Source: Petaurus breviceps papuanus
Lineage: Eukaryota; Chordata; Mammalia; Diprotodontia; Petauridae
Direction: 5' to 3'
Assembly (NCBI GenBank): GCA_028583685.1
Contig: JAMXIF010000003.1
Span: 74,232,633 to 74,296,632, forward strand
Length of the DNA stretch: 64,000 nucleotides
Part shown: positions 11,910 through 22,983 of the stretch, one piece after another
How positions within the stretch are numbered: the first letter of the stretch is position 1
Layout of the letters: every line of letters starts with the position of its first letter
The notes under the pieces: model-generated
Seen by the model: the letters and a program-made list of their open reading frames with translations, nothing else
What the model was told of the DNA's origin: nothing
Databases searched by the model: none
Made by a program: the position numbers and the translations under genes

Positions 11910-14900
11910 CACACATACATTGTGTCTGTAATTGTGTACAAGTTGCTCCTGGCTCTACTCTTCTCAGTCAACATTAGTTTGTGTAAGCCTCTCCAGGTAA
12001 ATATGAAGTCCATCTGCTTCTCGTTTCTTATTGCACAATAGTATTCCATAACATGCATATATCACAACTTGTTCAGCCATTCTGAAATTGATGGTCACCC
12101 CTTTAATTTATAATTCTTTGCTACCACAAAAAGAGTTGCTATAAATATTTTTGTACATATGGGTCTATTTCCCATTTCTATGATCTCTTTGGGATACAAC
12201 CCTAGAAGCGTATTACTGTGTCAAAGGGTAGGAAATTATTTATAGCCCTTTGGGCATAATTCCAGATTACTTTCCGGAAAGGCTGGATCAGTTCACAACT
12301 CCACCAGCAATGCATTAGTGTTCCAATTTGTCCACATCCTCTCCAGCATTTGTCATTTTCCTGTTTTGTCATCTTAGCCAATCTGACCGGTGAGATGTGG
12401 TACCTCAGAGTTGTTTTGATTTGCATTTCTCTGATCAATAGTGATTTAGAGCATGTTTTCATATGCTTATAAATATCTTTAATTTCTTCCTCTGTAAACT
12501 GCCTGTTCATATTCTTTAACCATTTATCAATTGGGGAATGACTTGTATTCTTATAGATTTGATTCAATTCTCTGTATATTTTAGAAATGAGTCCTTTTTC
12601 AGAGACATAGGTTATAAAATTCTTTCCCAATTTTCCACTTCCTTCCTAATTCTGGTTACATTGGCTTTGTTTGTACAGAAGCTTTTCGATTTAATGTAAT
12701 CAAAATTATCCATATTGCATTTTATAATGCCGTCTAATTCTTGTGTGGTCATAAAGTCTTCCCCTCTCCACAAATCTGACAGTTAAACTATTCCTTGCTT
12801 TCTCAGATTTCTTAAAGTATCAGCCTTTATACCTAGATCATGCACCCATTAAACTTGATTTTGGTATATGGTGTTAGGTAATGGTCTATGCCCAGTTTTT
12901 GCTATACTATATTCCAGTTTTCTCATCAGTTTATGTCAGATAGTGAGTTCTTATCCCCAAAACTGAGGTCTTTGGGTTTATCAAACAGTAGATTACTATA
13001 GTCACTGACTGCTGAGTCTAGTGTACCCAATCTATTCCATTGATCCACTACTCTATTCCTCAGCCAGTACCAAGTAATTTTGAGGACTGCTGCTTTATAG
13101 TACAGATTAAAATCTGGTATAGCTAGTCCACCATGCCTAGCATTTCTTTTCATTAATTCCCTTGATATTCTGGACCTTTTGTTCTTCCAAATGAATTTTG
13201 TTACTATTTTTTCTAGCTCTATAAGGTAGTTTTTTTTGGTAAACTGATTGGTATGGCACTAAATGTATAATTTAATTTAGGTAAAATTGTCATTTTTATT
13301 ATATTAGTTCGACCCAGCCACAAGCAATTGATGTCTTTCTAATTAGTTAGATCTGACTTAATTTGTGTGAAAAGTGTTTTGTAGTTGTGTTCATATAGGT
13401 CTTGGGATTGTTTTGGCAGGTAGATGCCCAAATATTTTATAATGTCTACAGTAACTTTAAATGGGATTTCTCTTTCTATCTCTTGCTGATGAATTTCATT
13501 AGAAATATACAGGAATGCCAAGGATTTCTGTGGGTTTATTTTATATCCTGTAACTTTGCCAAATTTATTTATTGTCTCAAGTAGTTTTTTACTTGATTCT
13601 CTAAGTATATCATCATATTATTTTCAAAGAGTGATAGTTTGGTCTCTTCTTTGACTAATTTGATTCCTTTGATTCCTTTTTCTTCTCTAATTGCAACTGC
13701 TAACATTTCTAGTACCAGATTGAATAAGAGGGGTGATAGTGGACATCCTTGTTTCACCCCTGATCTTATTGGAAATGCTTCTAACTTCTCCCCATTACAT
13801 ATAATACACACTGATGGGTTTAAATAGATGCTACCTATTATTTTTAGGAAGGCTCCATTTATACCTATTCTTTGTAGTGTTTTTAATAGGAATGAATGTT
13901 GTATTTTGTCAAAAACCTTTTCTGCATCTAGTTTTATTTTGCTAATTTTTGTTGATATAATGAATTATACTAATGGTTTTCCTAATATTAAACCATCCTT
14001 GCATTCTTATAATAAATGCTACCTAACCAAAGTGTATCATTCTTGTGATAAGTTGCTGTAGTCTTTTTGCTAATATTTTATTTACATTTTTTGCATCTAT
14101 ATTCATGAGGGATATTTGTCTGTAATTTTTTTTCTCTGTTTTATCTCTTCCTGATTTATGTATTAGTTCCATATTTGTGTCATAAAAAGAATTTGATAGG
14201 ACTCCTTCTTCACTAATTTTCCCGAATAGTTTGTAGAGTATTGGAATCAATTGTTCTTTAAATGTTTGGTAGAATTCACTAGTAAATCCATCTGACCCCG
14301 TAGAATTTTCCTAGGGAGTTCACTGATGGCTTGTTCAATTTCTTTTTCTGAGATGGGGTTAAGTAATTTACTACCTCTTCAGTTAATTTGGGCAAACTAT
14401 ATTTTTGTAAATATTCATTCATTTCACTAAGATTGTCAAATATATGTGCATACAACTGGGCAAAATAATTCCTAATTATTGTTTTAATTTCCTCTTCATT
14501 GGTGGTAGGTTCACGCTTTTCATTTTTGATACTCAGAATTTGGTTTTCTTCTTTCTTTTTATCATATTGACTAAGGGTCTATCAATTTTATTGTTTTTTT
14601 TTCATAAAACCAGCTCTTAGTTTTATTTATTAATTCAATACTTTTTTATTTCAATTTTATTGATCTCTCCTTTGGTTTTCAGTATTTCTAATTTAGTATT
14701 TAATTGGGGATTTTCAATTTGTTTTTTTTTTTTTCTAGCTTTATCAACTGCATGCCCAATTCATTGACCACTCTTTTCTCTAATTTATTCAAGTATGCAC
14801 TCAGGGATATAAAACTTCCTCTAAGAACTGCCTTTCCTGAATTCCACAAATTTTGGTATGTTGTCTCATTAGTGTCATTCTCTTGAATGAAGTTACTGAT

Positions 14901-15674
14901 TGTTTCTATGGTTTCTTGTTTGATACACTCATTCTTTAGGATTAAATTGTTCAGCTTCCAATTAGTTTTTAGTCTATCTTTCTATGGCCCTTCATTACAC
15001 ATGATTTTTATTGTATCATGATCTGAGAATGATGCATTTATTATTTTTGCCTTTCTGCACTGAATTGTGAGGCTTTTATGTCCTAGTACATGGTCAATTT
15101 TTGTGGATGTGCCACGTACCGCTGAGAGGAAGGTATATTCCTTTTTATCCCCATTCAGTTTTCCCCAGAGATCTATCATAACTACCCTCTCTAAAATTCT
15201 ATTCACCTCCTAAACTTCTTTCTTGTTTATTTTGAGGTTGTATTTATAAATTTCAGAGATGGGGAGATTAAGATCTCCCACTAGTATAGTTTTGCTATCT
15301 ATTTCTTCCTCTAATTCCCTTACCTTCTCCTCTAGGAATTTGGATGCTATACCACTTGGTACATATATGTTAAGTAGTCATATTGTTTCATTCTTGATGA
15401 TACCTTTTAGCAGGATATAGTTTCCTTCCTCATCTCTTTTAATTAGATCAATTTTTGCTTTTCTTTTATCTGAGATAAGGATTGCTACCCCTTCCTTTTT
15501 TACTTTAGCTGAGGCATGATATATTTTACTCAAGTGTATTACCTTTGCCCTATGTGTTTCTTGTAAACAGCATATTGTAGTATTATGATTTTCTGCTATC
15601 TGCCTCCGTTTTATGGGAGAGTTCATTCCATTCACATTCACAGTTATGATTATTATCTGTTTCTTTCCCTCCAT
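11910..15674 (-). pseudogene. L1 ORF2 (endonuclease/reverse transcriptase), broken
   Basis: About 1255 codons, the normal L1 ORF2p length. Endonuclease: 15674-15378 starts 'MEGKKQIIIITVNVNGMNSP' with 'CCLQETH'; 15206-14982 carries 'KIDHVLGHKSL' and 'FSDHDTI', which is the SDH catalytic motif. Reverse transcriptase: 14250-14023 has '[12 protein letters not shown]'; 13811-13569 has '[20 protein letters not shown]', then '[11 protein letters not shown]' where active elements have FADD, so the metal-binding aspartates are lost. Thumb: 13521-13339. Then 'RHGGLAIPDFNLYY' at 13153-12926. Cys-rich C-terminus: 12630-12202, with 'CWRGCGQIGTLMHCWWSC'. Several frameshifts and stops split these pieces, so this is a dead copy. 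Confidence 0.93.
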
Positions 15675-16283
15675 CCTATTCCCTCCCCTTTTAATGCTTA
15701 TATTTTTTTTTCTCCCCTTCTCCCTTCCTCTCCTTGATAGTTTTCCTTTTTACCACCACCTCCCTCAATATTCCCTTATCAGACCCCCTCCCTTTTCCTC
15801 CCCTTCCCCCTTACTTCTTCCTTCCCTACTAACCACCACCATCCCTTTTTCATAGCCCTTTCCCCCTCCTACTGCCTGTAGGATATTTTATACTTAATGA
15901 ACTATATTATTTCTTCTTCACACCAAGAGTGACAGGAACAAATTTCATGTGAAGCTCTTCTCCCTGCACTCTTTCCTTCTAATATGATATATTTTGCATC
16001 TCTTCTCCATAGAATCCTTTGCTTAACTGGTTGTTATTCCCTCCTTGCACCAGAACCAATGAGGGAAAAGCTCATATAATACTCATCTCCCTCCTTACTT
16101 TTCCTCTGCTATATTGTTTTTATTCCTCTTTGTGTGGCATAATTTACCCTTTTCCACTTCATTCATTCCTCTTCTTCCATTGCAATCCTGTGTAGCCCTT
16201 AATAAGACTTTTTTAAATTGTCATTTTGTGTAATTTATAGTCATACCCTCTAATTGTCTATAAACAGTTTGCTCTTATTAAAT

Positions 16284-16327
<44 letters not shown>

Positions 16328-16349
16328 CTTGTTTACCTTTCTATGTCAC
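15675..16349 (-). other. L1 inter-ORF spacer, ~0.7 kb
   Basis: The spacer between ORF1 and ORF2 is strongly purine-rich on the coding strand (seen as C/T-rich 15660-15870 on plus). It contains a (GT)n run at 16291-16322. Words such as 'gggtaaattat', 'ggagggaataac' and 'ctacagg' recur in both HAL1 copies of this window. Human L1 has only about 63 bp here (established knowledge). Confidence 0.8.
16291..16322. repeat. (GT)n microsatellite inside L1
   Basis: Sixteen GT units within the inter-ORF spacer of the minus-strand L1, just downstream of ORF1. Confidence 0.97.
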
Positions 16350-17492
16350 TCTTGCATCTCATAATTGGAGGTTGAATTTTCCATTGAGGTCTGGCTTTTA
16401 CATCAGGAAAGTCTGGAAATCTGTTATATCATTGAATGACCATCTCTTTGCCTGGAAGAATATGCTCAGTCTCACTGGGTAGGTGATCCTTGGTTGTAAC
16501 CCGAGCTCTTTTGCCTTGCGGAAAATTGTATTCCACTTCCTCTGATCTTTCAGTATAGAAGCTGCCAAATCCTGTGTGACCCTCCCTGTGGTCCCTAGAT
16601 ATTTGAATTGTTTCTTTCTGTCCACTTGAAGTATTTTCTCTTTTACCTGGTAGTTCTTGAGTTTGGCCACAACATTTTGTGGACTTTTCAGTTTGGGATC
16701 TCTTTCAGGATGTGTCTGGTGGATTCTCTCGATTTCTGTTTTACCCTCAGGTTCTAGTATCTCAGGGAAATGTTCCTTAATGAGCTCTTGGAGAATGTTG
16801 TCCAGGCTCATTTTTTCATCGTGATTTTCTGGTAGTCCTATGATTCTCAGATTATCTCTCCTGGATCTGTTTTCCAGGTCAGTTTTTTTTCCATTGAGAT
16901 ATTTTTCCTCTTTTTCTAATTTTTTATTCTTGATGGTTTTTTTTGACTACTTCTTGGTTCCTCATAGAGTTATTTGTTTCAATTTGGTTTATTCTAGTTT
17001 TTAGTGAATCATTTTCTTTGGTTAGTTTTTGGAGCTCCTTTTCCATATCATACATTTTTCTTTTTAAGGAGCTGTTTTCTTCATTATAATGTTTTTTCTA
17101 ATTCTGCAATTTGGATTTTAAAAGAATTAATTAATTTTGTCTTCTATCTCTCTCCTTTGGTTTTCAAAGTTCCTTTTGAGCTCATCTAGGAGAGCTTTCA
17201 GTGCTTGGGACCCATTACCTGTTGATGTTTCAGCTGTAGGTGTGGAGTCCCCATTGTCTCCCTCTGAGTTTGGTTCCTCCCTCTGAGGATAGTAGGACTC
17301 CAGAGTCTTTGTAGTCTGCTTTCTACCCATTTTGAGGCAGGGCCCTAGCCATGCCCTTCCTCTAGGGTTCCCAAGCTTTTGCTGTTGAGGGTTTTGCCCT
17401 GGGGCAATAGTTACTATGTTTTCAGGGCCAGGGGTGGGGAGGAGGTTGGAGAAGGCTGGGTTCACTTTGCTATCCTGGTCCTTGGAGGTCAT
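16350..17492 (-). pseudogene. L1 ORF1 (RNA-binding protein), broken
   Basis: ORF1p of L1 is a trimeric RNA-binding chaperone that packages L1 RNA. The N-terminal piece, 17492-17127, is open from 'MTSKDQDSKV'. An internal Met at 17330 ('MGRKQTTKTLESYYPQ') resembles the start of human ORF1p (MGKKQ...) and may be the true start. It is followed by acidic/Ser-rich sequence and a helical stretch ('LLDELKRNFENQRREIED') suited to the coiled coil. The second piece, 16811-16398, covers the RRM and C-terminal domain ('LGLQPRITYPVRLS', 'WSFNDITDFQTFLM'). Between 17127 and 16811 the frame is lost. A stop follows 'QTFLM', while related sequence ('KPDLNGKF') continues beyond it. Confidence 0.88.
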
Positions 17493-17901
17493 GATAGGGG
17501 CTTTTTAAAAATTTCTATGGAGTGGTAGTCTCAGGAGTATTTTCTCTCCCAGACAGGGGCCCTGAATTTGGTTCTTATCTTGCTCTTTCCAGTCCCAGAT
17601 CTTTGGTGATGAGCCTGGTAGTGGCCCTTGTGGTTGCTGGGATGACTTGTCTCCCTCGTTGATCAGGCCTCTTCCTGGCCTGCCTCTGCATGCCCTGCCT
17701 TAGCTTCCCCCCTGTCTTTGCACTCCATGTCTTTGCTTCCAGGCCTCCCCCCTGTTTAAAAACTTTGGTTATATCTTACCTCCCCCAAAAGCTATCATCG
17801 TACCTCCTTTAGCTGTGTTAAACACTTAGAAAAACTGCATACATGTATTGCTTCCACTTTCACTCCTCTCATTCACCCCTTAATCCATATATATTGCTTC
17901 T

Positions 17902-18062
17902 TTTTATTTTTGCTTTTTTTTTTTGTGGGGGGGAGGGCAGGGCAATTTGGGTTAAGTGACTTGCTCAAGGTCACATGGGTTAAGTGTCTGAAGCCGGATT
18001 TGAACTCAGGTCCTCCTGACTTCAGGGCAATTGCTTTATTTACTGTGTAACCTAGCCACCCC
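17902..18062 (-). mobile_element. WSINE1-like tRNA-derived SINE
   Basis: Minus-strand copy: T-rich tail on the left, then 'ttaagtgacttgctcaaggt', then the head at the right as 'taacctagccacccc'. Flanking words 'tatatattgcttctt' (left) and 'tatatattttcttctt' (right) look like a diverged target-site duplication. Confidence 0.85.
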
Positions 18063-18766
18063 TATATATTTTCTTCTTAAAAAAAATTCTTGGGGGAGGA
18101 GTCAAAATGGTGAAATAGAAACAGGACTTCTACAGGACTTGCTCCTATCTCCTCCAATTCATGGGGGAAAAAAATGACTCTAAACAAACTTTGGAGCTAC
18201 AGAACCCACAAAATGACAACAGGGAAGCTAACTTCACACTGAAGACAGTCCGGCAGGCCGATAGGAAGGGGTCAGCACAGCACTCTTGGAGCAGAGCCCC
18301 GCCCCATTAAAGCCAGAGATTTTAGCCTCAGGGTGGCCATAACTGGGTGTAGGGACTTCAGATCACCAGCAGCTGTGGCAATTTCCAGATTTATCAACCC
18401 ATAGATGCTAAGGACAAAGTGAGAGGTCAGTGCAGTGTGGACTTTGGGACCTGTGAGTCTGGAAGTGTGGTCAGGCCTTTGCCCCGGGGGAGAGAAGTAG
18501 CTGAGGTGTGGCGGCCATCCAGCCACTGCCATATGGCTGCTTTAGAGCTGCAGGTCTGCAGACTGTAGGTGGACCAAGTGACCAGTCTGAGGGGTAATTG
18601 CTTGCTTGGATCTGGATCACTGTCTGGGGTGGACATCCTGGGGTACATGACCAGTGTGCCAGAGCATGTGGAGGCTTCAGAGAGGGCAGCTAACTAATAG
18701 CTCCAGCAGCTGAGAAAACCTCAGTAATTGGGACAAAGCTACCCCCTCTGGTAGCAGAGTTCTACT

Positions 18767-19800
18767 GTGGCAAAAAGCTCAAAAGTCAAGTAATTGAGTG
18801 GCTACATGAGCAAGCAAAGGAAGCAAGGCAAGCACAGAGGTCCAACTTTGGATTCCTTTTTTGGGGACAAAAAGGATCAGGGCATGGAACAGGAAGAAGA
18901 CAGCAAAGTCAGAACTCCTGCACAAAAGCTTCCAACAAAAGAATAAGCTGCATACAGGCCATAGAGGAGATTAAGAAGGATTTTAAAAAACAAATAAGAG
19001 TAGTGGAGAAAAAATTGGGAAGAGAAATGAGAGTCAACAACCTGACTGAAGAAAATCACACCTTAAAATAGACTAACTCAAATGGCAAAAGAGGCTCAAA
19101 GAGCCAATGAGGAGAAAAATGCCTTAAAAAGCCAAATTTGTCAGATGGAAAAAGAATCTAAAAAGCTCACTTAAGAGAATCATTCTTTCAGAAGTAGACT
19201 GGAGCAAATGGAAGCTAGGGACTTTATGAGAAATCAAGATACTATTAAATAGATCCAAACAAATGAAAAAATAGAAGGAAATGTGAAAATTCTCATCGGG
19301 AAAACCACTGACCTGGAAAGTAGATCAAGAGAGATAATTTAAAAATTATTGGACTATCTGAAATCTGTGATAAAAAAAACAACCTAGAAATCATCCTCCA
19401 AGAAACTCTCAAGGAAAACTGCCCTGATGTTTTAGAACCAGAAGGCAAAATAGAGGTTGAAAGAATCCACCCATCACCTCCTGAAAAAGATCCCAAAAAG
19501 AAAACTCCTAGGAATATTATAGCCAGGTTCTGGAATTTCCAGATCAAGGAGAAAATGTGACAAGCAGCCAGGAAGAAACAATTTTAATATTGTAGAAACA
19601 CAATCAGGATAACACAGGATCTGGCAGCTTCTACACTGAGGGACTGAAGGGTTTGAGATATGATATTCCTGAGGTCAAAGGAGCTAGAATTAAAACCAAG
19701 AATCACCTACCCAGAAAAACTGAGCATCATTTTTCAGGGGAAAATATGGTCATTTAGTGGAAAAGAGGACTTTCAAGTATTCTTGACAAAAAAAAAAAAC
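18767..19800 (+). pseudogene. HAL1 ORF1 (L1 ORF1p-like), broken
   Basis: The initiation codon is GTG (18767-18769) where the sister copy at 26773 has ATG. Downstream sequence encodes the L1 ORF1 RRM/C-terminal words 'LESRSREII', 'CPDVLEPEGKIEVERIHPSP' and 'LELKPRITYPEKLSI', spread over different frames and cut by stops (for example after the codons at about 19068). Related to the ORF1 of the minus-strand L1, but with a different N-terminus. Confidence 0.8.
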
Positions 19801-19977
19801 AGAGTTGAATAGAAAATTTGACGTTCAGATATAAGAAGCAAGAGAAGGTAAACAGGGAAAAGAAATCATAAGGAACTTATCAAAGTTGAACTACTTACAT
19901 TCCTACATGTAAAAACGATAGTTGTAACTTATAAAACTTTTCTCAGTATGAGAATAGTTGAAGAGAATAGAAATGTG

Positions 19978-20092
19978 TATGTGTGTGTGCGTGTGTGTGT
20001 GTATACACACATATGTCTATATATGAGGGTATATGGGCATATGGATGCATATGTGAATGCGTGTATATCTGTGTACAGGTGTATATATAGAC
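19978..20092. repeat. GT/AT-rich imperfect microsatellite in HAL1
   Basis: 'gtgtgtgcgtgtgtgtgtgt' followed by 'atacacacatatg' and degenerate variants. It lies between ORF1 and the spacer of HAL1 copy 1 and is absent from copy 2, so it expanded after insertion. Confidence 0.8.
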
Positions 20093-20664
20093 AGAGGGCA
20101 CAGCACCAATTGAATAGAAAGGGATGATACCTAAAGGGTAAAATTAAGAGATGAGAAAGGAATATAATGAGAGGAGATGGGGAGAGGTAGAATGGGGTAA
20201 ATTATCTCATATAGAAGAGGCAAGGGAAAACTGTTACAATGGAGGGGAAGAAGAGGAAGGTAAAAGGGAATGAGTCAACCTTATTCTCATTAAATTGGGC
20301 TTAGGGAGGGAATAACATACACACTAAATAGGGTATTTCACCCTACAGGAGAGTAGGGGGGAAGGGAACTAGAAGGGGTATGATGGAAGGGAGGTCAGGC
20401 TGGGGGGGAGGGAAGTTGGAAACACCCACTTTTGAAAAGGGACAGGATCAAAGTAGAGAATAGAACTAGTGGGGGGGGTGGGATAGGATGGAGGGAAATA
20501 TAGTCAGTCTTTCACAATATATCCATTATGGAAATGTTTTGCATAGCTACACATGTATAACTTATATTGAATTGCTTATCTTCCCAGTAAGGGTGAGTGA
20601 CGAGGGAGGTAGGGAAATAATCTGGAATTCAAAGGTTTAAAATCAAATGTTTAAAATATATGTA

Positions 20665-20666
<2 letters not shown>

Positions 20667-20709
<43 letters not shown>
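20667..20709. repeat. (ATT)n microsatellite in HAL1
   Basis: About 14 ATT units in the 3' region of HAL1 copy 1, where copy 2 has only a T-run ('aacttttttctaca'). This is a post-insertion expansion. Confidence 0.95.
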
Positions 20710-20710
<1 letters not shown>

Positions 20711-21448
20711 CATGTAATGGGGAAATAAGATATACAGGCACTGGGACATAGAGATCCATCTTGCCCTACTTGAAAGTCAGAGGTATGATGGGGGAAGATA
20801 CGGGAGAGAGCAGAATGGGGGAGGGGATATTTAGTGGGATTGCTGTTTTGGGATGTTGGGTAGGGGAAAAATGGGGAGAAGATTTGTAACTGAAAATCTT
20901 GTGGAAATGAATAATGTAAACTAAAAAATAATTTTAAGAAAGAGTCAGAAGAAAAAAAATCTCCGATATCGTTCATCACCTTCTCCTCTCGGATATTCTG
21001 TCCTATTTAGGTTCTTATTTTCTTAATTATTATTTTTAAGGAAATCTTTTCTGCCTCAGTTTTCCTTCTGTCTCTTGATTGCTCCTTCCTCCGTTTCCTT
21101 TGTTTGCTCATCATTAATTCTCTACCTTGGATTTTCTTTTCTTTTCTATGGACACCCTCTCTCTTGCCAATATGATCAGTTCACATAGGTTTAGTTATCA
21201 TCTCTGTGCAGATAACTTCTGGATAAATAAATTCTCACCCAAATCTGTATCCTGAGCTCTAGTCCCAAATCACCAGCTTCCTATTAAACGTTTCCGATTA
21301 GATTATCACAAAGGATTCTCAAATTCAGCATATAACTAAAGAGAGCAAGTTGTCTTTCTATTGCCTTATTTCCAGCAGGGCATCACCTTCACTCCAATCT
21401 CTAGGTTTACAGCCCTAGAATTAAGCTTGTCTCTTCCCTCTTTTTTTC

Positions 21449-21594
21449 TTTTTTCTTTTTAAGCAATTGGGGTTAAGTAACTTGCTGAAGGTATTTCAGG
21501 GTGTGGTGCTAAGTATCTGAGCCCGGATTTGATCCCCAGGTCATCCTGACACTGGGGCCAGTGCTCTTACTCGCTGTGCTACCTGACTGCCCCC
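21449..21594 (-). mobile_element. Short tRNA-derived SINE, 'type B'
   Basis: The reverse complement begins 'gggggcagtcaggtagcaca' and has the body 'gggctcagatacttagcacc' with 'acaccctgaaata'. It is flanked by a 14 bp target duplication with one mismatch, 'tccctctttttttc' (21435-21448) and 'tccctctctttttc' (21595-21608). It matches the right half of the dimeric SINE at 32251-32407. Confidence 0.88.
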
Positions 21595-22189
21595 TCCCTC
21601 TCTTTTTCACTACATGTCCAATCAGTTGTCAAATCCTGCTGGTTTCTACCTTTGTATCTCTCATTTCCATCACTTTCTCTATACTCACAGAGCTCCCACC
21701 TTAGTTCAGCCCAAAGTCCCTTTTGGCTTAGACTATCACACTGTCCTTCTAATTGTCCTTGATGCTGTAAATCTTTTTCCTCTTCAGTGCATTCTCCACA
21801 AAGTTGCCAAAATGATTTTCCTTAAGTTCTGATCTAACCATGTCATTCTTCTACTCGATAAATTCTAGTGGCCTCCCCATTGACTCAGACAAACTATGTT
21901 TATCAGATAAAGCCCTTCATAATCTGCCCCCTCCTCTTTGCAGCCTCATTCTACATTCCACTTCTTCCTGACCTCTACAATCTAACCAAACTGATTTTCC
22001 CTCTCTTCTACACACACAACACTAAATCTCCTGAACTTCTGCAGCATAGAGTTGATCACTTTCTTCAAAATATAGTCCAAACAACACCTTTGATACAAAA
22101 TCTTTTCTGATTTTCTCAAAGAAATATTTATTTTTTATTACCTTGTGCTTTGTGAAGGGAATGGGGGTATTCAGGGAGGGAGGACAGAT

Positions 22190-22281
22190 TGCAGTTCAGT
22201 TAAAAGGGTGCTAGAACTGAGTTAAAATTCTGACTCGGACACTTACTAAAAATGTGACCCCAGACAAGTCACTTAACTGCT
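22190..22281 (+). repeat. CORE-SINE head fragment (MIR/MON1)
   Basis: 'agttaaaattctgactcgga' then 'cacttactaaaaatgtgac' and 'caagtcacttaactgc' form the 5' half of a plus-strand CORE-SINE. It stops exactly where the RTE-tailed repeat begins. Confidence 0.65.
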
Positions 22282-22282
22282 G

Positions 22283-22660
22283 CTTGGGATGCAGTGAAGA
22301 CCTTGGCATCTTCAATGTCTGACCAAGCTCTAAACATGCCACAGCACCTACTTCAGCCCCCTTCATGGCCATTGGAACAAATTGTTCTTATCTGCCAATT
22401 GCACTGGAGGAAGTCTTAACATGTTTGGAGTAGATATCCCTTTAAATCATCAATGTATTTGAGGCCTACTGGTTATTCTCAACCTGGTTTAGCCCATCTG
22501 CCAAGATGGTTTTGCCAGGATATGGTCACTCTACATGCTACAGCTTCTTGGAGCCATAGGTGAGAGTTGGGTGAAGGCAGACAACAAAGGTAGATGAGGA
22601 GCCACTAAAAGGCTTGGCAGGCCTCTACACAACAGTTGCTAGTCCTCCCTGAACACCCCA
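22283..22660 (-). repeat. RTE-tailed repeat family member, partial
   Basis: Aligns with 57995-58358. Shared blocks are 'gtctgaccaagctctaa', 'gcctacttcaa/g', 'gaggcctactggtta' versus 'gaggcctgttggtta', 'tttagcc', and the terminal 'cctccctgaacacccc'. It lacks the RTE-like tail half. Probably a SINE or non-autonomous element. The name is unknown to me. Confidence 0.6.
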
Positions 22661-22769
22661 TATACCCCATTCATTCTGTATATATATATTTTGTAACCTC
22701 GCTCTTCACTCTCCAAATCTTACGAGTTTGCATGGAATCTAGTAAACACTTAGTAACTGCTTATTTTCT

Positions 22770-22983
22770 CTCCTGATGGATTGTAAGGTTCCAGAGAGTA
22801 GGATCCTAGAGATCTTATACGCATATATGCATACATATAAACATATATATACAAACATGCATGCATATACATACATATACACATATGTGTAAATATATAC
22901 ATACATGATGTATGTATGTATATCCCCCAATGTATAGCACAGTGCCTAGTATAACCTAGGTACCTAATAAATGCCTGTTGATT
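22770..22983 (+). repeat. L2 3' end split by microsatellite
   Basis: 'gattgtaaggttccagagag' at the start, then 'agcacagtgcctagtataac' and 'taataaatgcctgttgattg' at the end, are the L2 3' UTR. A TA/CA-rich microsatellite (22815-22925) sits in the middle. Confidence 0.7.
22815..22925. repeat. ATAC/ATGT-rich microsatellite
   Basis: Degenerate 'catatatacaaacatgcatg' type repeats. They produce a tyrosine-rich minus-strand frame that is not a gene. Confidence 0.85.

Larger units (their letters stand above)
11540..17757 (-). mobile_element. Near-complete LINE-1 (L1), minus strand
   Basis: A 6.2 kb element read right to left. It has about 430 bp of 5' UTR (to 17331), ORF1 (about 17330-16350), a long inter-ORF spacer (about 16350-15675), ORF2 (15674 to about 11910) and a 3' UTR (11910-11540). 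The short A-tail appears as T-runs at the left edge. The last bases, read on the minus strand, match the L1 ends at 50290-50350 and 56200: 'actaaaagtaaacaa'. Both ORFs are broken by frameshifts and stops, so the copy is dead, but it is long enough to define the family's architecture. The 5' end lacks the 'gggggaggag' start seen on the HAL1 at 18091, so it is slightly 5'-truncated. No clear target duplication is visible. Confidence 0.93.
18091..20951 (+). mobile_element. HAL1 (half-L1), full-length copy 1
   Basis: Begins 'tgggggaggagtcaaaatgg', the classic mammalian L1 5' end. Then about 680 bp of 5' UTR, ORF1 (18767 to about 19800), and a spacer matching the L1 inter-ORF region. No ORF2 follows. 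The 3' part ends 'gtggaaatgaataatgtaaa', like L1 3' ends. Similarity to L1 stops at 'atggagggaaa' (20488-20498), 11 bases into the L1 ORF2 start. Flanks 'aaaaaaattct' and 'aaaaaaaatct' may be the target duplication. ORF1 has several stops, so this is a non-autonomous dead copy. Confidence 0.88.
17758..22130 (+). repeat. Old L2 LINE, split by three insertions
   Basis: L2 segments lie at about 17758-17890 (weak), 20962-21440 and 21595-22130. Good words are 'cactgtccttctaattgtcc', 'gtggcctccccattgactc' and 'taacttctggataaataaa'-style antisense-free L2 ORF2 sequence. The 75-80 residue frames here are L2 remnants. A SINE (17902-18062), a HAL1 (18091-20951) and another SINE (21449-21594) interrupt it, so L2 is the oldest layer. 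Confidence 0.7.

Noticed and set aside
13402-14886. Plus-strand frames of 60-77 residues across 13.4-14.9 kb
   Set aside because: Antisense shadows of L1 ORF2, which lies on the minus strand.
15613-15855. 80-residue Pro/Phe-rich plus frame
   Set aside because: Antisense of the purine-rich L1 inter-ORF spacer and the ORF2 start.
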